NCBI RefSeq assembly: GCF_000191885.1
Contig: NZ_AEWI01000058.1
Location: 1-43,679, forward strand
DNA: 43,679 nucleotides
Direction: 5' to 3'
From: Anaerophaga thermohalophila DSM 12881
GTDB lineage: Bacteria; Bacteroidota; Bacteroidia; Bacteroidales; Marinilabiliaceae
Below the pieces are notes generated by a model. That model worked only from the letters and a program-made list of their open reading frames with translations, did not search any database and was not told the origin of the DNA. Positions 17,635 to 27,423 of the stretch are shown piece after piece. The position numbers and the translations under genes are program-made. How positions within the stretch are numbered: position 1 is the first letter of the stretch; every line of letters starts with the position of its first letter.

Positions 17635-18390
17635 ATGTCTGAAAAAACAACCGTTCCCTGGTGGTACTGGCCATATCAGTTATATAAATGGCCGGTTTAT
17701 ATTCCACTCATGCTGATCAACTCGATTTTCTGCGCCACTCTTGCGGCTCTTTTTTCCATTTTAATATCACCAAGGGCAGGCGATTTCTGGGGAAAAGCCT
17801 GGGCGAAAATCACCTGTTGGATCACACCCGTCATTGTCAAAGTACACGGACGGGAAAATGTCATGCCCGGTCAATCCTATGTAGTTGTGGCGAATCATCA
17901 AACCGGATTTGATATTTTCATGCTATATGGTTACCTGGGCATAAACTTTAAATGGATTATGAAAAAAGAATTGCGTAAACTTCCTTTTATCGGATATGCC
18001 AGTGAAAAAGTCGGACATATATTTATAGACCGTTCCTCTGCCCGTGCTTCTGTCAAATCTCTTGAAGAGGCGCGCCAGAAGCTGACAAAAGGTACGTCGG
18101 TAGTGATCTTTCCCGAAGGGACACGGAGCAAGTCATCCACAATAAGACCGTTTAAGCGGGGAGCCTTCAAACTGGCCCTCGATTTGGAACTCCCTGTCTT
18201 GCCTGTAACCATTGTTAACTCGTGGCGTATCAAAAGACATGGTTTTATGAATATTATTCCGGGCCGTGCAGCGCTTGTCATTCATCCACCCATTAAAACC
18301 GGCGACTTCACAGATAATCCCGAGGCATTAATGAAGACGACCCGCGAAGCAATAGAGCATGGTAATAAACCGGAATTTGCAAGAAATTGA
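17635..18390 (+). CDS. plsC: 1-acyl-sn-glycerol-3-phosphate acyltransferase
   Basis: This inner-membrane enzyme transfers an acyl chain to lysophosphatidic acid to make phosphatidic acid in phospholipid synthesis. The 251-aa protein has a hydrophobic N-terminal anchor (VYIPLMLINSIFCATLAALFSI), then NHQTGFDIF (HX4D catalytic motif), the middle block GHIFIDRSSARASV, FPEGTRSKS, and the LPVLPVTIVNSWR block. All four acyltransferase motifs are intact. The next gene starts three bases after its stop, so the two are almost certainly co-transcribed. Confidence 0.94.
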   Translation: MSEKTTVPWWYWPYQLYKWPVYIPLMLINSIFCATLAALFSILISPRAGDFWGKAWAKITCWITPVIVKVHGRENVMPGQSYVVVANHQTGFDIFMLYGYLGINFKWIMKKELRKLPFIGYASEKVGHIFIDRSSARASVKSLEEARQKLTKGTSVVIFPEGTRSKSSTIRPFKRGAFKLALDLELPVLPVTIVNSWRIKRHGFMNIIPGRAALVIHPPIKTGDFTDNPEALMKTTREAIEHGNKPEFARN

Positions 18391-18393
18391 AAT

Positions 18394-20370
18394 ATGAAGA
18401 GAATCCTTTTCCTTTTTGTCATGGTGGCGCTGGTAATGGCCGAAGATGCCAATGCCCAGGAAAGATACAGCATCAGTAACAAACGTGCTATAAAAATTTA
18501 TGAACAGGGGCGTGATGAATATGCTGCCGGGAATTACGATGAAGCTAAAGTACTGTTGGAAAAAGCCCTGAAACGCGAACCCGAATTCATAGAACCACTG
18601 CTTCTTTTGGGAGATTTATTTCATTCGCAGGGAAAATGGGAAAAAGAAATTGAAATCCTGGAAGCGGCACTCCGTATAGATTCCACTTTTTTTCCGCCAA
18701 CCTATCTGAACATTGCAACCGCTGCCTTTAACGCCGGTAATTACAATCAGTCATTGGATTACCTGGTTCGGTATAAAAGGATGACCGACAATGAAAATGC
18801 ACAGAAAAGAGCCGATAACATGATTCGTCATGTTACTTTTGTGAAAAATACAATGAATGCTCCCTACAACATAGACCTGAAAAATGAAGGGCCCAATGTT
18901 AATAGTGATTTTGATGAATACTGGCCCAGTCTCACTGCCGATGAACAAACTATGGTAATCACGGTGCTTGTCCCCCGCGATATGAAATTGTTTCATGAAA
19001 AGGGTGGCGATTTACCAAAATCATCCATGTTCTTCCAGGAAGATTTCTATGTTTCTCATACAGATAGTAGTGAAAAATGGCAACCCCGGACTCTTTTAAA
19101 TGGAAAAATCAATACCGGCAGCAATGAAGGCGCCCAAACCTTATCGGCCGATGGCAACTGGATGTTCTTCACAGGCTGTGGGCGCTCCGACGCCAAAGGA
19201 AGCTGTGACATCTACTTCTCTCAAAAAACAGAAAACGGATGGAGCGCCCCGGTTAATGTTGGTGCCCCGGTTAATTCGCCTTTCTGGGAAAGTCAGCCCC
19301 ATTTTTCAGCCGATGGCAGAACGCTCTATTTCATAAGCTCAAGGCCCGACGGAGTTGGAGGGAAAGATATATGGAAAGCAACGGTGACGGGAACAAAAGA
19401 AGACGGCACACCTTATTTCGGAAACCTGAAAAACCTGGGAAAACCGGTTAATACACCTCAGGATGAAAACTCTCCTTTTCTTCATCATGACGGCGAAACC
19501 CTCTATTTTTCATCCAACGGGCATCAAGGACTCGGGGGAATGGATGTTTTCATCAGCCAAAAGACAGACAGCGCTCAGTGGTCAGAGCCCAAAAATATGG
19601 GTTACCCGCTCAATTCCCAAAAAGATGAAACAGGACTGATCGTTACGGCTAAAGGCAATCGTGCCTACTTTGCCACAGACGGAAAAAATGCCGCCACCAA
19701 AGGAAAAGACATCTACAGTTTCGAACTGCCGGAAAATTTTCGACCAAATCCTGTTCTTTATGTAAAAGGAACAGTATTCGATGCAGAAACCGGGGAAATG
19801 CTACCGGCCGATTTTGAACTGATCAACCTGGAAAACGAAGAAATCATTGTTACCTCAAAGGGTAACAGATTTTCAGGACAATTTCTTGTCTGCCTCCCCA
19901 CCGGTGGAGAATATGCATTCAAAGCCGGGCATCCCGGCTATTTGTTCTATTCCGGTAATTTCAACCTGAAAGGAGAACATCCGGCAGATAAGCCCTATCA
20001 TCTCGACATTGGTCTGCAACCCATAAAGAAGGGAGCATCGGTCAGACTCGAAAATGTTTTCTTCGAAACCGATTCTTATGCTTTGAAGCCACAATCAAAG
20101 ATAGAACTGAACGAAGTAGTTGCTTTTCTTAAAAACAACCCGGAAGTTCGTATCATGATTGAAGGCCATACCGACAATACAGGAACGGAAGAATATAACA
20201 TTGAACTATCGAGAAACAGGGCCCGTTCGGTATACGATTACCTCATCGGTCAAGGCATCAGCGAAAAACGACTCGAATACAGAGGATATGGATTCAGCCG
20301 TCCGCTCGACACCAACGAAACGGAGGCAGGCAGAGCAAAAAACCGAAGAACCGAGATAAGGATACTTTAA
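18394..20370 (+). CDS. OmpA-family protein with TPR and PD40 repeats
   Basis: This envelope protein probably anchors the outer membrane to peptidoglycan. After a signal peptide (MKRILFLFVMVALVMAEDANAQ) come TPR units (about residues 30-145; GRDEYAAGNYDEAKVLLEKAL, GKWEKEIEILEAAL). Four or more PD40 beta-propeller repeats follow (about 240-450; SADGNWMFFTGC, SADGRTLYFISSRPDG, HDGETLYFSSNG). Next is a short CNA-B-like beta domain, then a C-terminal OmpA domain (about 550-658) with IEGHTDNTGTEEYNIELSRNRA. This is the architecture common in Bacteroidota. The operon with plsC suggests envelope-linked expression. Confidence 0.93.
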   Translation: MKRILFLFVMVALVMAEDANAQERYSISNKRAIKIYEQGRDEYAAGNYDEAKVLLEKALKREPEFIEPLLLLGDLFHSQGKWEKEIEILEAALRIDSTFFPPTYLNIATAAFNAGNYNQSLDYLVRYKRMTDNENAQKRADNMIRHVTFVKNTMNAPYNIDLKNEGPNVNSDFDEYWPSLTADEQTMVITVLVPRDMKLFHEKGGDLPKSSMFFQEDFYVSHTDSSEKWQPRTLLNGKINTGSNEGAQTLSADGNWMFFTGCGRSDAKGSCDIYFSQKTENGWSAPVNVGAPVNSPFWESQPHFSADGRTLYFISSRPDGVGGKDIWKATVTGTKEDGTPYFGNLKNLGKPVNTPQDENSPFLHHDGETLYFSSNGHQGLGGMDVFISQKTDSAQWSEPKNMGYPLNSQKDETGLIVTAKGNRAYFATDGKNAATKGKDIYSFELPENFRPNPVLYVKGTVFDAETGEMLPADFELINLENEEIIVTSKGNRFSGQFLVCLPTGGEYAFKAGHPGYLFYSGNFNLKGEHPADKPYHLDIGLQPIKKGASVRLENVFFETDSYALKPQSKIELNEVVAFLKNNPEVRIMIEGHTDNTGTEEYNIELSRNRARSVYDYLIGQGISEKRLEYRGYGFSRPLDTNETEAGRAKNRRTEIRIL

Positions 20371-20514
20371 GTTGTCAAAAATCAGCAACGAAAAGACTTA
20401 TATGAAAAATTAACGAGTACCATCAAGCTTTAAGAAAATGGCCAAAAAGCCAAAAGAATGAAACGAGCATGACAAGGCTTGTCACAAAAGAACATGTATA
20501 AAACTCTTACATGC

Positions 20515-20554
20515 GAGTTCCATCAGACCAATGACTTAGACTAATTTTATACGG
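20515..20554 (+). repeat. Mini-repeat immediately upstream of the LuxR-type regulator
   Basis: GAGTTCCATCAGACCAAT then TTAGACTAATTTTATACGGA runs to the base before the ATG at 20555. It matches the inverted copy at 17062-17102, and it borders a start codon exactly. The rest of the 20371-20514 spacer includes the short palindrome GACAAGGCTTGTC. Its placement may make it part of a leader. Confidence 0.6.
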
Positions 20555-23461
20555 ATGAGAAAAAAACTGCTGTTTTTCTTTTTTTTCCTGTTGAATCTGT
20601 TTCATGCACCAGCCAATCCGGTTGAATACGGAATTTTCGACATTCAGTATTTTAACCGAAGAGAATACCACGGTGCCACCCAAAACTGGAACATCGCTCA
20701 GGCTTCTAACGGATTGCTATATTTTGCCAACAATGATGGCATTTTAGAGTACGATGGTACCCATTGGCGAATGTTCCCGGGGCATCCCAACCTTACTAAC
20801 AACCTGCCACGTTCGGTTTTTGTTGATGACGAAAAAGTGTATATCGGAGCTACCGACGAATTTGGAGCTTACGAAAAAGATTCAACCGGAAACTTTCACT
20901 ACCAATCTCTTACCGACCGGTTTAATGTACCAGACATGGGAGATTTCTGGAATATTTTCAAAAAAGATGACCAGCTGATTTTTCAGTCGCACAATGGATT
21001 GTGTATCTATACACCGGAAAAATCGGTGGATGTCATTCCGGCAATATCACGCATTTCAGAGGCCTTCATGGTGAATGGAATGATCCTGGCACATGATGAC
21101 AGTGAAGGGTTGATGGAATTAAGAAACAACACGCTTTTTAAAATCCCCGGAGGAGAAACGTTTGTCGAAAAGACCGTAAGCAGCATATTAGCCCTTTCCA
21201 ATAACCGGATTGTGATAGGTACCATGGACAACGGATTATATCTGTGGGACATGAATGGCATCCAAAAATGGAATGTTCCGGCAAGTAACTTCTTAAAGGA
21301 GGCCAACATTTTTTGCGGAACCAAAGCCGGTGAAGACTTTGCCTTTGGAACCATTCAATCGGGAGTTGTCATTGTCGATTCCGGCGGAAATATCAGGATG
21401 ATCGCCACCAAAGATAAAGGTCTGAACAATAATACCGTTCTTGACATCTTTACAGACAGGCAAAAAAACATCTGGACAGCGCTCGACAACGGGATTGCAC
21501 GCATCAACTATAATTCAGCGGTCAGTTTCATTCAGGGATACTTCGATATCGGAACGGGATATTGCATGGAGAAAAAAGGAAAAAATTTTTATCTCGGTAC
21601 CAACCAGGCGCTTTACACCATTACCAGTGAAAAATTCCGCAACCCCATGAAAGACCGCACCGATTTTCACATGGTTGAAGCCTCGAACGGCCAGGTCTGG
21701 AGCCTCTTCGTCGACGAAGTGACCGACAAATTATTAATAGGGCACAACCTGGGCATCTTTCATATTAAGAACGAAAAGGCAGAGCCCATCTCTCCTCCAT
21801 CACTCAACGGAGCCTGGACATTCAGGTATCTTCCCGGGAACAAAGACATGTTGATAGTAGGAACTTATACCGGTCTTGTGCTTCTGAAAAGAAATAAACA
21901 AAACAGCTGGGACTATTACAGGAGCATAGAAGGATTTTGGGAATCTTCCCGATTTATAGAATGGGGATCAGATGGAACTCTCTGGGTAGCACACGGACTC
22001 AAAGGACTCTTCAGACTCAGTTTCAACGAGGATTATTCACGGGTCACAAAAGTGGAAACCAATGATGACTTTAACGGAATAAGCAATTTCCAGGGATTTT
22101 CCTTATCCCGTATAGACGACCAGATTGTTTTTACTTCCCCTGATGGAATTTACTCTTTATCGGACGAAAATTCTTTTGTCAGAAGTGAGTTGGAAGCCTA
22201 CTTCCGGGAAAGCGGAACTTTTCCGGTTCAGTTACGTCAGGACAGGTATCATAACATCTGGTTCTTTGTAAACAATGGTGTTGGAGTTCTTCGACTACAG
22301 GAAGACGGAACGTATAAAAAAATCGATAATCCGCTCATTCCTCTTAAAAATAAACTTGTGGAAGGCTTTGAATCGGTTTTTGTTCTGGACGAAGAGACGG
22401 CCTTTTTTGGTATTGAGGACGGATTTGGACAATATTCGGCAACCAATGATGTCAACTATTACCAACCTTTCCAGGCACATATTCGCGGTTTCAGAAGTCA
22501 GAAAAAGCCCGATCAGCTCTTTTTCTCGAGTAGTGACTCTCACAGTCAGAAGTATGTCCCGACTTTTAAATTCAAAGAAAATGCCTTCGACATAACTTTT
22601 TCAGCTACCTGGTTTGGCGGGGGTGAGCTTGAATATTCGACAATTCTGGAGGGCTTTGAAGCTGACTGGTCGGCATGGTCGAACATACAAAATCGCCAGT
22701 TCACCCGATTACCCGAAGGTGAATATACATTTAAAGTCAAGGCCCGAAATGTTCACGGCGTCCAGACCAGGCCCGCCTCTTTTAAATTCGTGGTACTGCC
22801 GCCCTGGTACCGCACTGCATGGGCCAAAACAGCATATATTGTGCTTGCTGTTATGCTGTTATTCACTATCATGTGGATCACTAACAGAATTGTTGAGAAA
22901 AGTCGTCAGCGGGAAAAGCTGCATCAGCAACAGAAATATCGCGAACGTGAAGAACAATTAAAACGTGAAGCTCTGGAAAATGAAAAAGAAATGATAAGGC
23001 TGCGGAATGAAAAGCTCCGCGACGATATGAAGCACAAAGAAAAAGAGCTGGCCAATTCTACCATGCACATCATCCACAAAAATGAGTTCCTGATAAAAAT
23101 CAAAGAGGAGCTTCAGAAAGCCAGGAAAGCAGGCGACAAAGATGTTATTGAAAAGAAAATTGCCTCGGTGGTACGTCAAATTGATCACGACATAGACAAT
23201 GAAGAACACTGGGAAATATTTGAAACCCACCTTGAGCAAGTACATGAAGATTTTCTGAAACGGCTGACGGAAAAACATCCAAATCTGACAGCCAGAGAAA
23301 TGCGACTAACTGCCTATTTGCGCATGAATATGACATCGAAAGAAATTGCTTCACTGATGAATATTACCGCCCGGGCCGTAGAAAACAATCGTTACAAATT
23401 GCGAAAAAAGCTCGATCTGGAACAGGGAGATAATTTGGTGGATTATATTATGAAAATTTAA
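20555..23461 (+). CDS. Membrane-bound propeller/Y_Y_Y sensor with LuxR-type HTH
   Basis: This one-component regulator resembles the hybrid two-component sensors of Bacteroidota but lacks histidine-kinase and receiver domains. The 968-aa protein begins with a signal/hydrophobic segment (LLFFFFFLLNLFHAPA). A two-part reg_prop-type propeller spans about residues 30-640 (NGLLYFANNDGILEYDG, LDNGIARIN). The Y_Y_Y domain (about 680-750; LEGFEADWSAWS) precedes one membrane helix (IVLAVMLLFTIMWITNRI). Then come a charged coiled coil and a C-terminal HTH (LTAREMRLTAYLRMNMTSKEIASLMNI). Periplasmic sensing would be passed directly to DNA. Ligand and target genes are not evident. Confidence 0.92.
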   Translation: MRKKLLFFFFFLLNLFHAPANPVEYGIFDIQYFNRREYHGATQNWNIAQASNGLLYFANNDGILEYDGTHWRMFPGHPNLTNNLPRSVFVDDEKVYIGATDEFGAYEKDSTGNFHYQSLTDRFNVPDMGDFWNIFKKDDQLIFQSHNGLCIYTPEKSVDVIPAISRISEAFMVNGMILAHDDSEGLMELRNNTLFKIPGGETFVEKTVSSILALSNNRIVIGTMDNGLYLWDMNGIQKWNVPASNFLKEANIFCGTKAGEDFAFGTIQSGVVIVDSGGNIRMIATKDKGLNNNTVLDIFTDRQKNIWTALDNGIARINYNSAVSFIQGYFDIGTGYCMEKKGKNFYLGTNQALYTITSEKFRNPMKDRTDFHMVEASNGQVWSLFVDEVTDKLLIGHNLGIFHIKNEKAEPISPPSLNGAWTFRYLPGNKDMLIVGTYTGLVLLKRNKQNSWDYYRSIEGFWESSRFIEWGSDGTLWVAHGLKGLFRLSFNEDYSRVTKVETNDDFNGISNFQGFSLSRIDDQIVFTSPDGIYSLSDENSFVRSELEAYFRESGTFPVQLRQDRYHNIWFFVNNGVGVLRLQEDGTYKKIDNPLIPLKNKLVEGFESVFVLDEETAFFGIEDGFGQYSATNDVNYYQPFQAHIRGFRSQKKPDQLFFSSSDSHSQKYVPTFKFKENAFDITFSATWFGGGELEYSTILEGFEADWSAWSNIQNRQFTRLPEGEYTFKVKARNVHGVQTRPASFKFVVLPPWYRTAWAKTAYIVLAVMLLFTIMWITNRIVEKSRQREKLHQQQKYREREEQLKREALENEKEMIRLRNEKLRDDMKHKEKELANSTMHIIHKNEFLIKIKEELQKARKAGDKDVIEKKIASVVRQIDHDIDNEEHWEIFETHLEQVHEDFLKRLTEKHPNLTAREMRLTAYLRMNMTSKEIASLMNITARAVENNRYKLRKKLDLEQGDNLVDYIMKI

Positions 23462-23582
23462 TTCGGCGGACCGGCGGATCAGTTCCGCTACTTTCCGAAG
23501 GAAGAATATGCTGCTCCTGTTCGGCGGATCGTCGCTCAGCTTTGCCGCTTTGCTTTCCATAGAATCCGCTACGCCGGTTTGG
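23462..23582. other. Spacer with two GGCGGATC-type units between convergent genes
   Basis: Two related segments, one starting near 23462 (TTCGGCGGACCGGCGGATC) and one near 23520 (TTCGGCGGATCGTCGC), each followed by a pyrimidine-rich CCGC stretch, lie between the LuxR-type gene and folD. They are degenerate repeats or part of a transcript end; no clean terminator hairpin with a T run was found. Confidence 0.4.
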
Positions 23583-24464
23583 CTATTTGGAATTCGACGC
23601 TCGTGCTGCTTTAAGCGTATTGATGAGCAATGATGCGCGGGTCATTGGCCCTACCCCACCCGGAACCGGAGTAATATAGCTACATTTGGGAGCAACTTCA
23701 TCAAACACCACATCACCGGTCAGCTTAAAGCCCGATTTTGTTTTATCGGATGGCACGCGGGTAGTTCCTACATCAATAACAACAGCGCCTTCTTTAACCA
23801 TATCAGCCGTAACAAAACCCGGATGCCCCAGGGCGGCAATCAGAATGTCGGCCTGTCTGCAAATTTCTTTCAAATTTTGGGTACGGCTGTGACAAACAGT
23901 TACCGTGGCATTACCGGGATCTCCTTTCAAAGAGAGCAGTATACTCATCGGCCGTCCTACAATGTTGCTGCGTCCCAAAACCACAGCATGTTTACCGGAT
24001 GTTTCGATATGGTAACGCTTAATAAGCTCCATTATGCCCTGTGGGGTTGCCGAAACAAAAGCCGGCAGGCCCATAGTCATCTGTCCTACATTTTGCGGAT
24101 GAAACCCGTCAACATCCTTCTTTGGGTCAATGGCAAGCGTGATCTTCTCTTCGGAAATATGCTCAGGAAGTGGCAACTGCACAATAAAGCCATCCACATT
24201 ATCATCTTTGTTAAGATCATGAACGCACTTGAGCAATTCATCTTCAGTGACATCGTCTTCATAACGTATCAGCGACGACTTGAACCCGACTTCTTCACAA
24301 TCTTTTATTTTGTAGGCCACGTAACTTTCGCTTCCCCCATCGTGACCAACCAGTACGGCGACCAAATGAGGTTCACGTGCACCGTCGGCTTTCATTTTCT
24401 TTACTTCTTCAGCGATTTCCTGTTTGATGCTTCGCGCTGTTGCTTTTCCGTCGAGTAATTGCAT
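23583..24464 (-). CDS. folD: Methylenetetrahydrofolate dehydrogenase/cyclohydrolase
   Basis: This bifunctional enzyme interconverts 5,10-methylene-, 5,10-methenyl- and 10-formyl-tetrahydrofolate with NADP. The 293-aa product has the usual start [17 protein letters not shown]. Catalytic motifs are visible: the [15 protein letters not shown] segment with Tyr and Lys, [24 protein letters not shown], the Rossmann motif [12 protein letters not shown], and [13 protein letters not shown] near the end. It follows ffh on the same strand, with a terminator-like hairpin between, so it may be read through or use its own promoter. Confidence 0.97.
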   Translation of the reverse strand: MQLLDGKATARSIKQEIAEEVKKMKADGAREPHLVAVLVGHDGGSESYVAYKIKDCEEVGFKSSLIRYEDDVTEDELLKCVHDLNKDDNVDGFIVQLPLPEHISEEKITLAIDPKKDVDGFHPQNVGQMTMGLPAFVSATPQGIMELIKRYHIETSGKHAVVLGRSNIVGRPMSILLSLKGDPGNATVTVCHSRTQNLKEICRQADILIAALGHPGFVTADMVKEGAVVIDVGTTRVPSDKTKSGFKLTGDVVFDEVAPKCSYITPVPGGVGPMTRASLLINTLKAARASNSK

Positions 24465-24482
24465 AACTTCTGAATTTGAAAC

Positions 24483-24522
24483 AAAAAAGGGAGAAGTCGC
24501 TGTGTTGCGTCCTTCTCCCTTT
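24483..24522 (-). terminator. Intrinsic terminator after ffh
   Basis: On the minus strand AAAGGGAGAAG pairs with CTTCTCCCTTT across a 15-base loop and runs into TTTTTTG. It sits 8-48 bp after the ffh stop, directly before folD, and may limit folD expression. Confidence 0.75.
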
Positions 24523-24530
24523 CCAATATT

Positions 24531-25862
24531 TTATTTTCCCATCGGCAGGTTACTCATCATCTTAGATAGGTTCTTGCCTTGGGTCATCATCCGCATGGCT
24601 TTTCGTGTGTCTTCAAACTGCTTCATCAACCGGTTAACTTCCTGTATTGAAGTTCCGCTGCCGGCAGCAATCCGCTTACGCCGGCTGCCGTTTATGATAG
24701 ACGGTTGTTGCCGTTCTTCCGGCGTCATCGAAGAAATAATTGCTTCGACACCCTTAAAGGCATCATCATCGATATCCACGTTCTTTAACATCTTACCCAT
24801 GCCGGGAATCATTCCTGCCAGGTCTTTCAGGTTACCCATTTTTTTAATCTGACGTATCTGTCCGATAAAATCGTCAAAATTAAACTGGTTTTTGGCAATC
24901 TTTTTCTGGAGCTTTTTAGCCTCTTCAGCATCATATTGTTCCTGAGCTTTCTCAACCAATGAAACAATATCACCCATACCCAGGATACGGTCGGCCATAC
25001 GTGAAGGATGGAATACATCAAGTGCATCCATCTTTTCACCCATTCCCACAAACTTAATGGGTTTATCGACAACGCTGCGTATAGAGATGGCTGCTCCACC
25101 ACGGGTATCACCGTCGAGTTTGGTAAGAACAACACCGTCAAAATCAAGGCGGTCGTTAAATTCTTTAGCTGTGTTCACCGCATCCTGACCGGTCATGGCA
25201 TCCACCACAAACAAGGTCTCATGAGGTTTTACTGCATCCTTAATGGCAGCTATTTCGTCCATCATCTGCTCATCAATGGCCAGACGACCGGCGGTATCGA
25301 TAATTACAACATCATGCCCTTTGGCCTTAGCTTCTTTAATGCCTGCTTTTGCAATTTTTACAGGATCGGTATTGCCCTCTTCGGTGTAAACAGGAACGCT
25401 GATTTGCCCGCCAAGCACCTGAAGCTGATTGATAGCTGCCGGCCGGTAAACATCACCGGCAATAAGCATAGGGTGCTTACCACGCTTGTTCTTGATCAGA
25501 TAAGCCAGTTTCCCGGAAAAAGTCGTTTTCCCCGACCCCTGAAGTCCTGCCACCAGAATCACGGCGGGATTGCCTTTCAGGTTGATATCGGTGGAAGAGC
25601 TTCCCATTAGTTCAGCTAACTCATCATGGACAATCTTCACCATCATCTGTTGAGGCTTTACAGCTGTCAGCACGTTTTGCCCCAGAGCCTTTTCTTTAAC
25701 CGTTTCGGTGAAATTTTTGGCCGTCTTAAAATTGACGTCGGCATCCAGTAAGGCACGACGAATATCTTTAAGGGTCTCGGCCACATTGATTTCTGTGATC
25801 GTACCCTGACCTTTAAGTATCTTAAACGATCGTTCCAGTCTTTCCGATAGATTCTCAAACAT
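24531..25862 (-). CDS. ffh: Signal recognition particle protein Ffh
   Basis: This is the GTPase subunit of SRP that targets nascent membrane proteins to FtsY and the translocon. The 443-aa protein starts [18 protein letters not shown]. The N domain leads to the G domain with [15 protein letters not shown] (G1), [23 protein letters not shown] (G3) and [13 protein letters not shown] (G4). The Met-rich M domain contains GMIPGMGKM and the SRP-RNA-binding [14 protein letters not shown]. Length and all GTPase motifs are normal. Upstream is a 522-bp repeat-rich spacer. Confidence 0.97.
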   Translation of the reverse strand: MFENLSERLERSFKILKGQGTITEINVAETLKDIRRALLDADVNFKTAKNFTETVKEKALGQNVLTAVKPQQMMVKIVHDELAELMGSSSTDINLKGNPAVILVAGLQGSGKTTFSGKLAYLIKNKRGKHPMLIAGDVYRPAAINQLQVLGGQISVPVYTEEGNTDPVKIAKAGIKEAKAKGHDVVIIDTAGRLAIDEQMMDEIAAIKDAVKPHETLFVVDAMTGQDAVNTAKEFNDRLDFDGVVLTKLDGDTRGGAAISIRSVVDKPIKFVGMGEKMDALDVFHPSRMADRILGMGDIVSLVEKAQEQYDAEEAKKLQKKIAKNQFNFDDFIGQIRQIKKMGNLKDLAGMIPGMGKMLKNVDIDDDAFKGVEAIISSMTPEERQQPSIINGSRRKRIAAGSGTSIQEVNRLMKQFEDTRKAMRMMTQGKNLSKMMSNLPMGK

Positions 25863-26100
25863 CCTTCTTCAGGTTTTTATTTTGCTGCAAAAATAGAAAA
25901 TATCCCGGAAATGAAGAAATCAGGAATGAGAGATTCAAGACATCGTTCCTGATAACAATGCTTCTCTAACTTGCTGTCAAACAACTAATAACCAACTGCT
26001 TATAAAATCGGAGAAACAAACTGCAACCTCTCTCATTAAAGCTTTGCGTTATTGCGTCGGCACTTAGGCTTTTTTTAACGGACTATTCTAAACAATAGAA

Positions 26101-26145
26101 TGTTAGATATTTAGATATAAGATATTAAGATGATTCGTACAATCT
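26101..26145 (-). repeat. ATCTTATATCTAA-type repeat
   Basis: In reverse this reads ACGAATCATCTTAATATCTT then ATATCTAAATATCTAACA, matching 13651-13692 and 32014-32072. It lies to the left of MITE copy G, as the right-hand flank does in copy C. Between ffh and here (25863-26100) I see only unstructured AT-rich sequence. Confidence 0.6.
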
Positions 26146-26153
26146 TGATTTAT

Positions 26154-26295
26154 GAGTGCAGTCTAAAAAGCCTTTTGACCACTAAATCCCCTAAAGGAGA
26201 CTATTTCAAACTGCTGATTTTTAGCAGTTCCCCTTTAGGGGTCAGGGGTAAAAATGGTAAAAATCAGCAGTTTGAAGGCTTTTTATACTGCACTC
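26154..26295. mobile_element. Palindromic MITE-like element, copy G (142 bp, distinct interior)
   Basis: The termini GAGTGCAGTCTAAAAAG and CTTTTTATACTGCACTC match the 141-bp family. A perfect 6-bp duplication, ATTTAT, flanks it (26148-26153, 26296-26301). The interior differs: it holds its own palindromes (TCCCCTAAAGG / CCCCTTTAGGGG and CTGCTGATTTTTAGCAG-like arms). This is a subfamily that kept ends and length but not the core. The short open frame at 26130-26555 is not a gene. Confidence 0.85.
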
Positions 26296-26330
26296 ATTTA
26301 TTATATCTTACCACTCAAACATTTTTAGAT

Positions 26331-26376
26331 GCAAACAATTGGTTTGCAGCGTATTGCAAAAGTTTAACGGAGTATT
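26331..26376 (-). repeat. Inverted copy of the ACTCCGTTAAA repeat
   Basis: In reverse it reads AATACTCCGTTAAACTTTTG then CAATACGCTGCAAACC, matching 13415-13450 and 31927-31960. It ends 8 bp from the stop codon of the Gfo/Idh gene. In reverse, the order is this repeat, MITE G, then the ATCTTA repeat, the same as around copy C. Confidence 0.7.
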
Positions 26377-26384
26377 ATTTATTG

Positions 26385-27362
26385 CTAATAAACAATCTTT
26401 TCCATTACAAAATTCGTTCGTGCTGCTGTTTCACCGGTGCTGACACATTCAGCTTCACCCCTGATAGCATCTACAACATTACTAATCAGGTTGTACTGGA
26501 TATTTTCGGGATTGATGTAAGGAAATTCGAGAAAATCGTGCTCTTTAAACAGTAAAACAGGCTCATGTCCGAAAGTGGTAAACTCGATACGGCCTTTTGT
26601 TCCAATTATTTCCATAACATCGCGGGTAGAAGAATCATCGCTGACAAAACTCCATGTCCCACTTCCCAATACACCATTTTCAAATTCCATTTGTGCCACC
26701 ACAGTATCTTCGGCCTCATAATATCCTCCGAAATTTGCTGAACTGCCGGAGACCTTTTTAACCGGACCAAATAAAAAATCAAGAAAATCAAGCTGATGTG
26801 AGGCCAGGTCATAAAATATTCCCCCTCCGGCAATGTCGGGCTGAACCCGCCAGGATGGATTTTTTCTGTCTGTTTCGGCCGGCAGGGGTGGTCGGATGAG
26901 CATGATGTTTACCACCAGGGGTTTTCCAATAGAGCCATCCTCAATGAGTGTCTTCACTTTCCTGAATCCGGGAAGCGTACGCCGGTAATAGGCCACATAA
27001 AGGGGCACACCGGTCTCTTTACTTACGGCATTCATCTCCACACACTGCTGAAAAGTGGCTGCCATGGGGTTTTCAACATAAACCGGTTTTCCCGCTTTCA
27101 TGGCTTTGATGGCATACAAAGCATGGCTCGATGGCGGAGTGGCCACATATACAGCATTTACTTCCTTATCATTGATTAAATCATCGGCATCATCATACCA
27201 CTTCGGAACTTTGTGGCGGCGTGCATAATCGCGCGCCAAATCAGCATTTCGCCGCATGACAGCTATCAGATTTGAGCCTTCCACTTTATTAAAGGCCGGT
27301 CCACTCTTATGTTCGGTAACATTACCGCAACCTATAATTCCCCAGTTAATTGTTTTTTTCAT
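26385..27362 (-). CDS. Gfo/Idh/MocA-family oxidoreductase with altered EKP motif
   Basis: This is an NAD(P)-dependent sugar or polyol dehydrogenase-like protein. The 325-aa product has the Rossmann start INWGIIGCGNVTEHKSGPAF, then NAVYVATPPSSHALYAI. In place of the family's EKP motif it has YVENPMAA: residue 98 is Asn (codon AAC), where the catalytic/cofactor-binding Lys is normally AAA or AAG. The C-terminal domain keeps AYYRRTLPGFRKVK and GGGIFYDLASHQLDF with its conserved Asp and His. The loss suggests altered or lost dehydrogenase activity. Monocistronic; it is bordered by MITE copies D and G. Confidence 0.88.
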   Translation of the reverse strand: MKKTINWGIIGCGNVTEHKSGPAFNKVEGSNLIAVMRRNADLARDYARRHKVPKWYDDADDLINDKEVNAVYVATPPSSHALYAIKAMKAGKPVYVENPMAATFQQCVEMNAVSKETGVPLYVAYYRRTLPGFRKVKTLIEDGSIGKPLVVNIMLIRPPLPAETDRKNPSWRVQPDIAGGGIFYDLASHQLDFLDFLFGPVKKVSGSSANFGGYYEAEDTVVAQMEFENGVLGSGTWSFVSDDSSTRDVMEIIGTKGRIEFTTFGHEPVLLFKEHDFLEFPYINPENIQYNLISNVVDAIRGEAECVSTGETAARTNFVMEKIVY

Positions 27363-27423
27363 ATCATGGATTTGCGTTCCAAATCAAAAGGAATAAAGTC
27401 TGCTATTTGTTCAAAACAAAAAT

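Noticed and set aside
23823..25610. Long plus-strand frames opposite folD and ffh
   Set aside because: Both minus-strand genes are unmistakable and complete; the plus frames show no family features.
26130..26555. 141-codon frame across MITE copy G
   Set aside because: It is made of the repeat and the antisense of the Gfo/Idh gene.
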